Positions 11,138-23,617 of a stretch of DNA of 64,000 nucleotides are shown piece by piece. Numbering within the stretch: position 1 is the stretch's first letter; every line of letters starts with the position of its first letter. This stretch comes from Trichosphaerium sp. ATCC 40318 (lineage: Eukaryota; Discosea; Flabellinia; Trichosidae), in contig JALMLS010000074.1 of assembly GCA_038496445.1 (NCBI GenBank), forward strand, positions 124,001 to 188,000, given 5' to 3'. The notes beneath the pieces were generated by a model. That model worked only from the letters and a program-made list of their open reading frames with translations. It did no database searches and was not told where the DNA came from. The position numbers and the translations under genes were made by a program.

Positions 11138-11619
11138 AGAACTCTTTCTGTTATGTTTTTTTTTTTGTGGTAGGGAAGTCTGAAACACACTTGATTGCGC
11201 ACTAATACAAAGTTAGAGTAGAACATAGGTACCTTAGTGCGGTGAATTTATGTATTTCTGACATTATAATGTGTCCTACTGACCTCGGTTGTAGTAAACG
11301 TTAGTTTGGTATTTGACTTAGGCTTAAATACAAGCGAAATCCGTGTTTCAGTGTAGTACAAGCTGTCCATCGAGCTTGGGGAAAGCCCTACGGTTATAGT
11401 AAACACGCTGGTAAGAACAGTCAACTATTTACTGTTCACACATACTCCTAACCCTGTTGCTGTGCATAAAAATGTTGCTATCCCAAAATTTCTTTTTGCA
11501 AGCATTTTGCTTCAATAGTGCAATGGCATTCAGTCGTAACCCAGACTTTAAAAAAGTTCAAATCACTTTAATTGACTACAGCACTTTGAAGATGGTGGCT
11601 TTATTTTACTTTAAACACT
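11138..11619. other. Gap between convergent genes
   Basis: This lies between the 3' ends of the F-box/LRR gene and the DUF4380-like gene. I see no gene; a T-run follows the LRR stop at about 11157. Confidence 0.5.
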
Positions 11620-12910
11620 TCAAGTTGCAGCGCTTATCACTTTCTTAACAAAATTGAGAAGTTGCTCACTTCCAGGTGATACATCAGTTATGCTTGGAGG
11701 CAACTCACGAACATACCATGACACTTGCCATGATACAGAGCCTCCAACCTGTACATTCTTTGTATACATACCAGTATTTTCTAGCTCGAGGTAGCCAGTG
11801 GCTTGGTACAGTATTCCAGGAAGCTTATCTACAGGAGAAAGTAAACAAAAGTCAAATCGGTTGAAAAAAACAAACCTGGAGAGCAGTCCGTTGGTTTGAC
11901 GTTAGGGAAGGTTTTAATAAATAAAACCCGATCTATTAAATTGGCATTCCATCCGTTAGCATCTCTGAAAAGCATTTTTCCTTGAGAAGATGGAGAAGAA
12001 TCAAAGTAATGCCAAACCTGTTTTGCGCAAAAAGTCAGTAATAAAACAGAAATGGTAAAACAGCTTTTCAGAGGTACACTGTTAGCGTCTTCATAAGTTG
12101 GTGTTATGGGTTCAGAATGATACACAGGAGGCCTTGTTACGTTGGATTTTTTTCCCATAAACAAGAGCCCACGTGTCACACGTGTGATTTCCCACGGTGC
12201 AACATCAGCAGGCTTTGTTCCTATGCCAAAATCAGTCGTAGAACAATAAACTTAAAGAATCTTTAGTATGACTTTTCACGTGCCTGAATTTGTGTAGGTG
12301 TACTTGATGTCGAAAGTATTTTTATCTTCATTGACAGTTATTACCTTTGAAAGTTGCCAACCAGAGGCACTGACAATAAAAGTTAACAACATAAAAAAAC
12401 AACAACCTTCTTTTTGTCGTACGGGTTCATAATTGTACTGATTGTAGTACGGTTACCACTTGCACTCTTTGGTGGAGAATTATCCCATTGAGGCGCTGGA
12501 GGCCATGTCCATGAGTACTGAGGCGCTGGCCAAAAAGTAGAACCCCAAAAAAAGAAGTCTCCGTGATTCTTTCAGATTTCAATGAAAAACTTGTGTCAAG
12601 AAAAAAAAAAAGGTTGAGTTTGCGAATTTCTTTACCTGCGAGATAATCTCTGTTTCATCTTTGTCTAAGTAAACAAAATGTCACAAGAAATTTGTTGTTA
12701 GGTCATCACACAAAAAAGCCACGTACCCGTTTTGAACTTTAGAGACGTTATTCTACAACCAGAGTCAACGTCTACTTGTAGAGTAGTTCTATCTTTTAAT
12801 TCAAGGCTGAGTATTCTTTTTTCGTTTGCTTCTCGCTCAATCGAGATTTCTTCGCTGTACAATGGTACCCAAAGGCATGTAATAGCGATTAGTAACGCCC
12901 AAAAATACAT
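11620..12910 (-). CDS. Secreted DUF4380-like (aldose-epimerase fold) protein
   Basis: The ATG at 12910 begins a signal peptide (MYFWALLIAITCLWVPLYS), so the product is exported. Seven or so exons join in phase. The order of motifs is that of DUF4380 proteins, which have a galactose-mutarotase-like beta-sandwich: the VDSGCRITSLKFKT strand, FFFWGSTFWPAPQYSWTWPP, DIKYTYTN, VAPWEITRVTRGLLF, HYFDSSPSSQGKMLF, GYLELENTG and SWQVSWYVRELPPSI. The protein ends KKVISAAT with TGA at 11620-11622. The first intron starts GTACGTGG. The fold suggests sugar or polysaccharide binding outside the cell, but enzymatic activity has not been established for the family as far as I know. I see no frame break. Confidence 0.8.
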
Positions 12911-12946
12911 TTGTACGACGTTTAACTTGGATGAATACAATTAGCA

Positions 12947-15605
12947 CTAAAGGTACAGCGCCCAAGTGGTAATCACGAACAAAGTGTTGGATTCCAGATT
13001 ATGTAATTCTATCGAAAAGTCCGCTGTTTTCTGGACAAAACTTGTTTCAAAAGCAGATAAGCTTGCATTTAAATAAAATGCGTAGTAAACAGAATGATGT
13101 TTATCAATTTTATTAATCTCGTTTGACACGTTCAGTGGTTTATTGTATAAGGTATCTTGCACTTGCTGAAACGAAGAAATCTTCATGCGCACATGTACTT
13201 TCCTGTACTCGTACTTAACTATGTAATGATCCTTAATAACATCAGTTGATACCGCTAAACCAATTGCCGTTCATCTGTATTACACACAACATAAATCCGA
13301 GGTAAAAAAAACCCAAAAGTCACATCGTTTGAAGTAAAAGCAAAGTTACTTAGTTACATTAAGACCTAATCCCCGAATAAACCCAGAATCTGTTGAAACA
13401 TCAATTGTTGCTCTGAAAGATAAGAAAGCGCTTTTGAAGGTATCTGTTAACTGCCCACTAAAGATATCTATAACTTCTGCAACATCATCTAAAGAACGAC
13501 CTAAAAAAATCATATGTAAACGGATTTTTGATGTAAACAAACTCTGTTGTTAAAGCTCAATAAGGTCAGTGTTATGTACCTCTTCTCCAAAATAGGTGGT
13601 ATGCAATCCAAGCTTGTTTGCAAAACGACACTTTGAGGATTCTTTGTGTACCTAGCCTTTTTAAATAATGTGCAAAAGGTTGTATAATATCTGCCCATGA
13701 TACATCTGGAGAGTCCTGTAAATCAAGTAAGAAGGTTTTATACCAACTCGCAATGACAAGGATTTAAGGGACCTTAAAGAACGTACAATTATAGCCAAGT
13801 GGATTGGAAAGAACGCTATTATTTGCTGACTTAATGCAAATCCACCCTTCAAGAAATTTTTGTATTTTGCTTTAATTACTGATAGAATACCCGGGTATTG
13901 TTCAATTAAAACAAGAAGTATTCTGAAAATACTAATATACACTATACAGTAAATCATGTTAAAGTAACAAAAGCCACACATCAGAAATCAGTTCAGTTTT
14001 TGAAGCATTTGAAAAAAAAATTAAGTACGCACGTGAAAGAACACTCTCAAAATTAGGAGGATTGTTAGTCTGAAGTATTTTTGTGAGTGTTTGAACAATA
14101 CAAGTATTTCTTTTTGCTTTTGGTTGACCATTATATTGTATAAATCCTGTAAACTCTTTCATAAGCTTCAGCAAAAGCGGAAGAGCCCTTTTCGAAAATG
14201 AAGTTATTAGATAAACATTTTGACTCTAATATTACAAACTGCCACTGTTCACATACCTCTTACCATGTGAGCCGTTTATCCAAGCAGGTAGAAATACATG
14301 ATCTCCCTCGGATTCCTTTTTACTGATCATCTGAGCTTTATTATACCTATGTATCGCACGTGTGCTATGGAAATCGTAAAAGGAATAACCCAGAAGTCTA
14401 TCTTTCCAAGAGCTACAATTAATTGCACACATTGACATTTTTGACAGTTTTTGCAGTTGCTATTCAAAACAACTATTAGAAGAGTGTATACAATTAAAAT
14501 ATATTGCACCTGTTGGAGAGCATCATACCATGTTTCAGAATCAAAGGATTGCTGGTAAGGAAACGCATATTGAAGCCGGGACCACAACAACCTAATAGTT
14601 GTCATAAAATCATAAGATAGCGATATTTTTTTACCTCTTATCAATTGATATTCTATTGTATAAACGGCAAACAATACCAGCTTTGGCAATACACTTGAGT
14701 GAGAGAAAACTGAAAATAGAAACCAGTAATTCATCAGGCAGGTCTTCATTATGTTCTTCATTTTCATTACTTGTAGATTGCTGTATAACTTTGCTATCAT
14801 CAGCATCAAACTCAATAACATCCCACGTGTCAACAGTATGTTTTTGTTTTTTTGTTCTGCCTCGCTTTTTATGTACTGACTTCATGCGTGTGGAACGCAT
14901 GGAACGCATGTGGGACAACAATGAACTATAGTTACTTCTTGATAGAAAGTTTACCATGTCTACAGTACCCCATGTCTGTAAAGGAGGTGATGAAGTTGTA
15001 AATAATGGCAATTTCTTAACAAACTTATTGTTAAAAGCAGGACATGGTTTTTCGTAACAGTGGTCACACGTGTCGCATTTAAAACTCTTGCACACAACCT
15101 GAAACGAATGACAAGAATTATTTAAAGAGGTAACAGTGGTAGTACTATACTGACACGCACATTAATTAAGTGAACACGTGTACTATTTTCGACTTCTTTC
15201 AACGCATCATAAACTGCTTTTATCTGTTTTGGCAAGTCATCTCTGAACTTCTCAAGTTCTGAATAAAAGTGTGGAGAGGAGTAAATAATTGTGCCATCTT
15301 CTGGGTTGTTTGTAGTGAAACAGCTGGGCACATGTATCTGTGGTAATTCTTTTCGGTTCCGGCTAACATCTACGATGATATGAACGTATGACGGAGTGTC
15401 CGGTGATCTCATGTTAATGTGTAGCTGTTTTTTGCTTGGTAGAGCGTGAATGAATACCTAAATACTGTTTTAAGCGCCGAAAAAGCAAGTTTAGTACGTT
15501 TTCAAAAGGATTTGAGCCAAGAAACGCAACTTCATTTCTAAAGCGCTCTGTTTCTGAGTTTTCACGTAGTTCTGTTTTAAAAGGCCGATAGTAATAAGAT
15601 GCCAT
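12947..15605 (-). CDS. F-box protein, large, multi-exon
   Basis: The ATG at 15605 starts MASYYYRPFKTELREN. A GTACTA donor after SNPFEN joins it in phase to the exon beginning LHINMRSPDTPSYVHIIVDV. A later exon has a Cys/His cluster (CKSFKCDTCDHCYEKPC) that may bind zinc, then a basic stretch (KKRGRTKKQKH) that could be a nuclear signal, an acidic stretch, and a clear F-box (DLPDELLVSIFSFLSLKCIA). Downstream exons are helical and resemble an armadillo/HEAT-like solenoid (LPLLLKLMKEFTGF, RILLVLIEQYPGILSVIK). The last exons, near 13265-12947, are joined with less certainty because no ideal splice pair is visible between 13370 and 13265. The F-box suggests an SCF adaptor; the partner is unknown. 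An alternative is two neighbouring genes. Confidence 0.55.
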
Positions 15606-16358
15606 TCTGTTGTGTTGGAAGATTGGAATAAATGTCAACCGAAGTCTAGGCAACGCGAATTTAATTTTAGAATGTACCCAATTTTTTTTAACCGAAATTG
15701 TTTTCTTGATTTTTTTTCAATTAATGTCCTCGAAATAACATTTTTTCGCAAGTTCGGAACATCTCCCTTGTAAGTCTATGTCACTATTTGTTTCACATAA
15801 GAGCCCTTTAGATCTCTTTAAATTGTTTGTACACTTTGCGGGTTGGTGTCAACACGCAGATAATGCTCCAACTTGTCATTCTCATAGTACGTATTCATTC
15901 CTGACAAGGACGTAAATCGTGTATGACAAACAAGCAAAATGCAATCAAAAGACTGTTTAAGCACGTGATTAGCCGGTATTAATAGTAGCGATATACTGTG
16001 GTAAGTTCTCCAAATTTCGAAAATGTACACAGTTAACAGACCGTAACACTAAAAATAGTCACTCCAAATTAAACACTTGACATTGTACTTTTATATCTTT
16101 AGAGCCAACAACATCATAAATAGAGTCACAGCTTTAAGGTGAAATGTGCTATCAACAGCAAAAGTTGCTGGGTCGAATACTTTCAGTTTTTTTCTCATAT
16201 TGACACAGCTAATGAAAGATTCAATCATACTGACATTGGTGTATATGCTGTAGGCAAAGCAATTATAGAATATTGGGAATTACTGTTCAGGTTATTATAC
16301 AAGACTTTAGTAAAAGAAAACTGTCAATACGGCTCACGTGACATCTCAATACTCAGAT
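15606..16358. other. Unresolved; possible small gene
   Basis: A minus-strand open segment (about 15960-15818) reads SFDCILLVCHTRFTSLSG and ends in a stop at 15818, preceded by an acceptor-like AAACAG. A plus-strand segment near 16188-16290 reads FFSHIDTANERFNHTDIG. Each looks protein-like, but I could not build a full gene in either direction. There are CACGTG sites near 15962 and 16336. Confidence 0.3.
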
Positions 16359-17010
16359 TTACTCTTTTGGTTTATTCCACATGATTTGGCCGTACTTACC
16401 AATAGTGAGTGTTGTTGATCCTAATTCTTTAGTCTCAACTTCAATGAGTTGTCGTAGAAAGCCAACATTTGGAAGCGCAACTCTACGCCTTTCTTTAACA
16501 TGCTTGAAAGCTTGATACAATGTCATTCTTTCAATGGTTATAAGGTAGAACATTACAAAAGCCGGAGATCCTTTAACGGGTTTAGCAATAATAAAATAAA
16601 ACAGTTTTGTATTAACGCACGTGATATGCCTTGGTTGCAATGAACTAGAATAGCTTTTTTATCTGCTCTCACTTTAGCAATTTTATCCAAAACGGAAGTG
16701 TAAATTTCTATTATCGGAGTTTCTTTTCTTAAGCGTTTTTAGTCAGTATACGGTTTTATCATGATATAAGTGCCTGTCTAGTATAGACATCTCATGGTAT
16801 TCTATTGGAGGGTATTTTGCGAGGTCTGGAAGGGCGCTTATGTCTAAAACAAACCCAATGTTCATAGATTCTAGCTGTGCCTTATCTGCGCGTGCTAAAA
16901 TGCCGTGAGATACTTATATTACGTTTTTGAGCTAAATAAAGCGTACAGTGCCTACTTCCAAGGAATAATACGCCTTCCATTATCTCGTTAGGTGCGTACC
17001 CGTTTTCCAT
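16359..17010 (-). CDS. Dual-specificity protein phosphatase
   Basis: The gene encodes a small phosphatase of the DSP family, which removes phosphate from tyrosine and Ser/Thr or other substrates in the cytoplasm. The start ATG at 17010 gives MENGYAPNEIMEGVLFLGS, then RADKAQLESMNIGFVLDIS, then the acid loop region EYHEMSILDRH. The active site is split by an intron: VHCNQGIS then RSPAF joins to the HC-x5-R signature HCNQGISRS across an intron starting GTGCGT. The helix MTLYQAFKHVKERRRVALPN is typical. The stop is TAA at 16359-16361. The second splice join (near 16750) is not fully resolved. At about 170 residues it is a minimal DSP without regulatory domains. The essential Cys, Arg and likely acid Asp are present. 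Confidence 0.85.
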
Positions 17011-17803
17011 AGCGTTATTTAGTTATATGTTGATGTAGAAAAAAGTAAGCAAATGGTAAACGACGTTCACTGAATTTTTGACGAAACTCTTTGAAAACCT
17101 TTGTTAGCCAAACGTCGTTCTCTACTGGCTTGTATTATGCTGTACTAAAAATAGAGGTTCTTAGAAATACAACGTCCTAACTCGAAATGTTGTGCAAACC
17201 CTTTTGTGGATTGTTGTGTTTAAGGAAAATTGGTTATATTTTGGCACTTTAACAAACTAGTGTTATTGTTACATACCAGTAATAGTATTAATTTTATTAC
17301 TGCTACATAACCAGTTTTCGCATACTTGCAACCCCTAAGTTAACTCAACCATGTGCATCTGCTTTGATATCATTTTATTTATTTAACAGTAGTGATAGTG
17401 TAAATTAACCTCATGTATTAATTTATAGCCTCCACTAGTATTGGTGCCAGTGTTATTGGTGCGGTAGGAGCAATACTGGGTTCACCAAGTTGGAGATGCT
17501 GTTGTTGTACTGCATGTATTGGATTACAGCTGGGGTGTTGTTATTGATATTGGGAACGTTGCTGATGGCGTAGCAATACGTACATGGTCATTTAGTATCC
17601 ATGTAGCAAGAAAAGAGTTAGACGAAGAGGTTGCTGTAGTAGCAGTTTCGATTATATGGACTGTTCACATTCCAAAGAGTCATGTTCTTCTTTATTCATT
17701 TTGAAATCATACAACTATTGAGGGTAGACGTGATTTTGTACTTTTATGTTGACTACCGTCATGTTTGGAAGATAAGCATGACACTTTATAATTTATTTAT
17801 ATG
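17011..17803. other. Intergenic with an exon-like segment
   Basis: A plus-strand segment at about 17429-17540, preceded by an acceptor-like TTTATAG, encodes GASVIGAVGAILGSP and then SWRCCCCTACIG. It resembles a membrane protein with a palmitoylation-type Cys cluster, but no start exon was found. The rest is AT-rich with no gene seen. Confidence 0.3.
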
Positions 17804-19459
17804 TTACAGCAAATCAAACAAATTATCTGGTACTGGATCAATAGAAGTTTGATAATGTTGTCTTATATTATCAAGAATAGGGTCAGTTGGATCTTGAAAA
17901 TTAATAACACACCCAACCTTACCATAACAACCACTTTTACCAACACGTGTTAAATAGTTATCAAGGCTGTAAGACAAGTTATAGTTTATAACCAATGATA
18001 CAATAGGTGCATCCCTCAATAAATGATCATCTGCTAGCAAAAAACGTGCATCACCTCTTCTGAACATCTGGAATACAAATTACATCAATGACATCAACTT
18101 TCAAAAAAAAGTTATGTGTTTGACTTACCTCTAACTGTATTTTACGTATATCTGCTGGCATACCATAATGAACACAACAAATCTGTAAAAACAATAAAAG
18201 ACAAATAGTGAATACTTGAACTTTATTTGGACACTTACTGGGTACTCTTCAAGCTTTCCGGCCATATGTATTATGCACCTTCGAGTGTTAAAATATATGA
18301 CAACCTGAGCTGATGAGGAAACTGATGATTCGAGTAAATCAAGCAGGACATCAAACTTATCACATACATCAACTTTGATGTAAAATTGCTTTATGCCCTT
18401 TTTGTTTTTCAGCGTTAGTCATACAAGCAACAAATGATGTTTTAAAAATAATAAAAGAATAAACGTACTTCAAGGGATAATTCATTTTGAGGTGGAAACC
18501 TACACCTAACAGCATTTCGTGTGTACTTATCAGAAAAAGCTTCAATTTCACGTGATGTTTTACCAAACCTTACAATAACTTGTATCTGAAGTGGGAGCTT
18601 AGAAATAATATCCTTTACACCCGTTTCAAATCCCATATCTAATAATCTATCCAAAGAACCAATACAAAGTATTTTTAGACTTGAAAGATCCAATACCTAA
18701 GAGACATCAGTAAAAAAAAAAGCAACTACTTTAACAAAAAAAAACCAGGCAAGTACAGTAGATGAAAGGTCAAGTATCCTTCCAGGTGTACCAAAGACAA
18801 CATGTACTATATTTTTAAGAGATTTCAAATCATTTCTTTTTGGTCTTCCGTCAAAACAACGAGCTGTTTTAACATCTGTAAACTGAGCTAACTGCAAAAA
18901 CAAGCATTCAACATTGTATATAACCTCACGTGTAGGACATATGATAAGCGCTTGTACACACGGTTTTTTTGTATCAATAGTGTTTAGAATACCCAATAGA
19001 TAGGCATCAACTGAGTCACCAGAGAATTCCTGTTCTATAATAACATCCGAACCTAAAACAAACAGTGAGTTTCACAGAAACTTTAAAAAGTTGAACTTCA
19101 GAAAAAAGCTTCAAAACTTCTCTTTCAGCAAGCTAATTTACCTTTTTCAGCACACTTGATAATAAACAAAGGGTTTTTGCGCCTTGACAGTTATTTTGTG
19201 CTGATTAAAGGTAAACGCCCATTAAAAATGATGTTATTGAGCCCTAACAATATTATGCGCGTACCAGAGCAAATGGGGGCTATTACTTGCTGGTGAATGC
19301 GTGATGGTTTTTCATAGCCGTAGGCATATACTCCCCTGAAAGCTTGTTACGTGTTTAACGCATTGTAGGCTGATATTACCTTAAAACTGGCTCTTGTAGA
19401 TTAAGATCATCAAAATGTTCGTACACGGGCTTACTTCTGTTAGATACGTCTATGTCCAT
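17804..19459 (-). CDS. eIF4A-like DEAD-box paralogue lacking ATPase motifs
   Basis: Exons join in phase from the ATG at 19459 (MDIDVSNRSKPVYEHFDDLN) to TAA at 17804. The protein follows eIF4A over its whole length: LRGVYAYGYEKPSRIHQQVI, ALIICPTREV, VVFGTPGRILDL, LLDMGFETGVKDIISKLP, QVVIYFNTRR, VHYGMPADIRKIQ, LVINYNLSYSLDNYLTRVG and YQTSIDPVPDNLFDLL. Nevertheless almost every catalytic motif is changed. The Q-motif Gln is His. Motif I AQSGTGKT aligns to QEFSGDSV (no Walker Lys). DEAD aligns to GSLD. SAT aligns to FGK. Motif VI HRIGRGGR aligns to TRVGKSGC. RNA-contact motifs Ia (PTREV) and Ib (TPGR) remain. There are no stops or frameshifts. I infer an ATP-independent RNA- or eIF4G-binding protein; slow decay of a redundant copy is the alternative. 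Confidence 0.85.
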
Positions 19460-20429
19460 ACCGCAACAATAGATTAAACAGTTTACAAAGAAGCCAATGC
19501 CTAACTTAACTGGGAATAAGTGACAAAAGAAAAAACTGAGAAAGTCTCATCAAAAGACAGGTGTACAATTAACTGGGCTGCTTCAAATTTAAGAAGTGTA
19601 CTCAGGCTCAACAAATGTAGTGATTAGGCTTGTTGTCCTTAAAAACGGTGAAGATATGATACGTAAGGAACGTTTATTGACTCATGTTAACAAGTACAAG
19701 TTAAGGGAACAAACTAGCAGGGCTTCATACATCCTGGACTTGTTTACATTCGACAATGCGTATTATTTTATTACAAGCAATTACTCTGATGCCAGACTAA
19801 TATTGCTTTAAGAATAAAACCCGAACGTTGAATATCATTTACAACTTTGTATTCACTACTTATGTAAATTGAATACTACAATATTTTACTTCAATGCATA
19901 GTAGCAACGAAGGCCCACCATGCTCCAAATAGAGAGTAATACGTTTTGTAGTGTAGTTGTTCGACTTCACAACATGCAGCAACAAGAGCACGTCAGCTGT
20001 CAATACCGGTTTTCTATGCAGATAACTGCAAATACTTCACTGCTAGCCTGCAGATCTGTCGCTTCTTATTTTCTCCACAAACTTGCATACGAAAGATAAT
20101 GGTACCATAAGTGCTGTTATTTACTGTAGTATAAAACTGGTATAATTGTACCTTAAAAACCTGCGGTACAAAACACCCAGAATGAAATTTCTTGTGCATT
20201 TGAATGATTTTGCTACGAGCTTTTTTATTCAAATATTGTTCCTACAAGTGCTGCAAGTCTGCGTTTCAGTTGCCACAGATTTTAACGTGTTGTTCGTGAC
20301 CCAGTACTGCCATTTGTCATATCACTGGAATGTGTTCTGATACTAGAATTATCCATACAAATACATGCTCTTGTCTTGTGAATAAAGAAAGAGTTTACTG
20401 TGATCGCTTTTAGAATTTAAGGGTTAGCA
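19460..20429. other. Intergenic, no gene assigned
   Basis: Short open frames exist on both strands (for example 19596-19811 plus and 20014-20195 minus), none with a recognisable domain or a convincing exon chain. The end of the GPCR gene may extend into this stretch. Confidence 0.4.
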
Positions 20430-23400
20430 TCATACGCGATAATGAGGTACTTGAGGTGTACCTGAACCGAGGATAATAAACAAAGAAACAAGAAGAAATC
20501 TCGTAAATCTGTCAATGTCTGCTGTAGCCAATACAACACTCAATATCGCAAAGAAAGTGACATTGTAAACAGTAAAGAAGATGATCTTTGATTCGTTGAA
20601 TCTCTTAATAGGTATAGTGCGTATTCTAAAAGCGTACACGCTACATACCAGTAGCAAGAATGCCTATGTATCATTAATATCGCTTAAAATAAACCAAGGC
20701 AGATGTACATTGGATGCACCGATGATGTAAAGTATGACCTTAAATGCAATGTCATAATCACACGAATGGTAGTTTTGATAGACTCTGACAGTATCAACAA
20801 CAACTGTACTTCTTTCAAACGTTCCAACTGCTGTCTAAATATTACTTAGACTGGTTGTGTTTAAGTATGATATTTTGTACCAATAGCACAAGTAGTACAA
20901 GGTGACAACCAACAAGACTACTGACCCACAAAAGAACCATCTTGTCACTGATTCTTATAATGTCGGTTGTTTTCACACGATAAAGTCTATCAAGTCTCAG
21001 AGTCTTTCCAAGAAGAGGCCTAAGGTGGTTAAATAAGGATTCTTTTCAAATGTATGTCTCACCCAAAAAGGAGAATGAATCCAAGATCAAGCATCCAAAT
21101 GGATATTGAGCAAGTTGCTTTTGAGATGACGTTTGGAAGCATTGTGAATACTGAACAGTACAATAAAGAGCTTCCAAGGATCATCAACCCCATGAACAAA
21201 GGCGATGATGCCTTTACTTTACTATCACGTAAGTTGAGAGGAAGAAATATTGCCCATCCAATATTGATACAAAAGAATAAAATGGCAATGATTGTCACGA
21301 CTATTTCTGTCCAATGGCCTAAGTAGAATAAATACATAGAATAGTGCTTATTGGATGTCGCTTACCATACTGTGGATCAAAGATACGTTCATGCCATTTC
21401 GGAATCGGGTAGATCAAGTCTGCTTGCTTTGTTGTTGGTGGTCCTACAATTTGAAAAACCGCACGTCAGTCAAGATGTTCGAAACTAATCAATTCAATTG
21501 AGGTAATACGTTACCTATTAGATCCGTTGTATAATTTTTCTTCAGTTGGAGATGTAACCAGTCTCTGGAAAAATAAACTTTAGCTTTGCCAGAACACGTG
21601 ACATTTTTAATATTTAGTTAAAACCAAATTGAGTTTACCTTTGTTGTACAGCTTTCCCGTTCCATGAGTATTGCCCAATAATAGTATCATACTTTGTACC
21701 GAGTATTTCATCATAAAGAAACTCACTTAGCTACATGAAGCTTAACAACTTTGAAAAATAAAAAGTTCTCGAAACTGTACATTTAGCTCGTTGCAATTGC
21801 AGGTAGTTACGTTTGATGAATTGCTCGTTTTGAACTCGAGTCCAGAATAAGAATTAAACTACACAAGTTAGTACAGGTATGAGCATTGCTCTTATAGCAT
21901 ACTCTGAGCAAAGTGCTGTGATCCTCGCTTGCACGTTTAATGCCATTGTTTAAAACAGAAAACAGTACGGCATACACTGTACTTGTAGCAGAAAGTTGAA
22001 ATCCATGCTGTTCATAAAAACCCTGTCTCAGCGATGTGATGCTACCATACTCTTTTGTTGGAGGAAACCTCACATTATTCGAGAACTGTGAAGTTGTATT
22101 AGTATGAGCAAAGTAGTCCATGTACATTACCTAATGAACAATTGTGACATATTCCCAAATTTCGCTGTCCATAGCTGTTATACTTTGGAAAGAAGTGTGT
22201 GTGGTAGCAACATACTTCGGAGTGTAATCAACCTCACGAACTGTGCTCAATACCCCTCCAACAATATCAGTTATTGGACTGCAAACGAACCTGTAAGAAG
22301 CAATCAGTGTTAAGAACTTTCGCCGAGTTAATAAGACCTTACCATGCATCTGCGTTATCGTCCATTGCGAGAATTGCCGTTTGAGTGATATTTACCTTTA
22401 GATCTTCGTGTAATTTTGTAAAGGGTAATTGTGTATAGCTTGCATCATAGTTCTCGGCTAAAAATAGGTTATAAAACGTAATGAAATATCCACAAGTACA
22501 AGTTATGACATATTCACTTATGACTTCGAATCCTTGAAGTCTAAGTTCATCCTTGAAAACGGAGTTAGTGCACCTGCAAGAGAGATTAGAATCATATCAA
22601 CAGATTACGTAGGAATAAAACAAAACTACTTTGTAGATTTGAGTCAAGCTAGCTTATTAACTGTTGTAACTGTACATACCTGGTACCAATAAAGTCAATA
22701 GTGTATATCATTGTGATAGTTTGCGCTCCAGCAATTCGAAGAGAGGGTAGTGTAGCAAAGAAACTCGAATTAGAAGAGAGTCCAATAGGGAGACTGTATC
22801 TTGATCCAGATGCTTGTGTATTGAATAAACTATTTGTAGATACTATGACAGACTGGTCAGATGGCACTTTGAGATATTTTCCAAAATTAGAACTAATTTT
22901 AGCGCAATTCTTAACTAGCACGTGATTTGGACAGACTCAACATTTAAGTTAAGCACTAGCCGTCGTGATTTACTTTAGCAAAGTTTAGACCAAACTTACA
23001 TAGTAGCCGTTTGCTTTCGGACATTACTTGAATAATGGAGGGTGCATGGTCAGCGAGGATTGGTGATAAAAAGAACGATACTGAAGGATCACTTAGACCT
23101 TCTCTGTATAAATGTTCTGTAAGGTTTAAGCTATTTTCGCCATTAACGAGACTAAAAGGAAACTGAGCACATGGGTTGAATACCAGAAAAGAGATGATAG
23201 ACGTACTCTATTCTTAGCCTTATTTTTTCGCCGTTAACCTCCGCTGCTTCACCACTTTCTAGTAACACATCTCCTAAGTATTCGATACCGTCTCTATTAC
23301 TATCATCAGGGGAGGTAAACAAAAGTTGCAAAAAAAAAACAATAGAACTCCAATTGAAGATGCACGTGGGTAAAAATAACCTACCGAAATCTAGCTATTA

Positions 23401-23617
23401 CGGCTTCAAAGCCAGGAGGCCAAGCACCAACCCAAACTATTTAGTTGTAAGCACAAAATAGAACTGCAGCTAATTTATGTTGTTATCGGAGTCACAGAAA
23501 AAACGTAAACGATTTTGTATTAAAACAGCATTCCTACGCACGTAGAGTTACGTTCTTATATCCATGTGTCCCAATAACCGCCAATAGTATTAAAAAAGTG
23601 ATAGTAGAGAAGCGCAT
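20430..23617 (-). CDS. Class C GPCR with periplasmic-binding-type ectodomain
   Basis: The ATG at 23617 starts a signal peptide (MRFSTITFLILLAVIGTHG). About 15 short exons follow. The extracellular part has VWVGAWPPGFEAVIARF, an EHLYREGLSDPSVSFF segment, PSLRIAGAQTITMIY, NITQTAILAMDDNADAW and LSEFLYDEILGTKYDTIIG, which fit a type 1 periplasmic-binding (receptor-family ligand) fold. A juxtamembrane IYPIPKWHERIFDP is followed by seven-helix class C motifs: SPLFMGLMILGSSLLYC, CSISIWMLDLGFILLFG, LDRLYRVKTTDIIRIS, YAFRIRTIPIKRFNESKIIF and YNVTFFAILSVVLATAD. Such receptors in Dictyostelium (Grl type) sense amino acids or GABA-like ligands at the plasma membrane. The last coding exon is uncertain: a GTACAC donor near 20460 could lead to a further exon. 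Ligand unknown. Confidence 0.8.
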
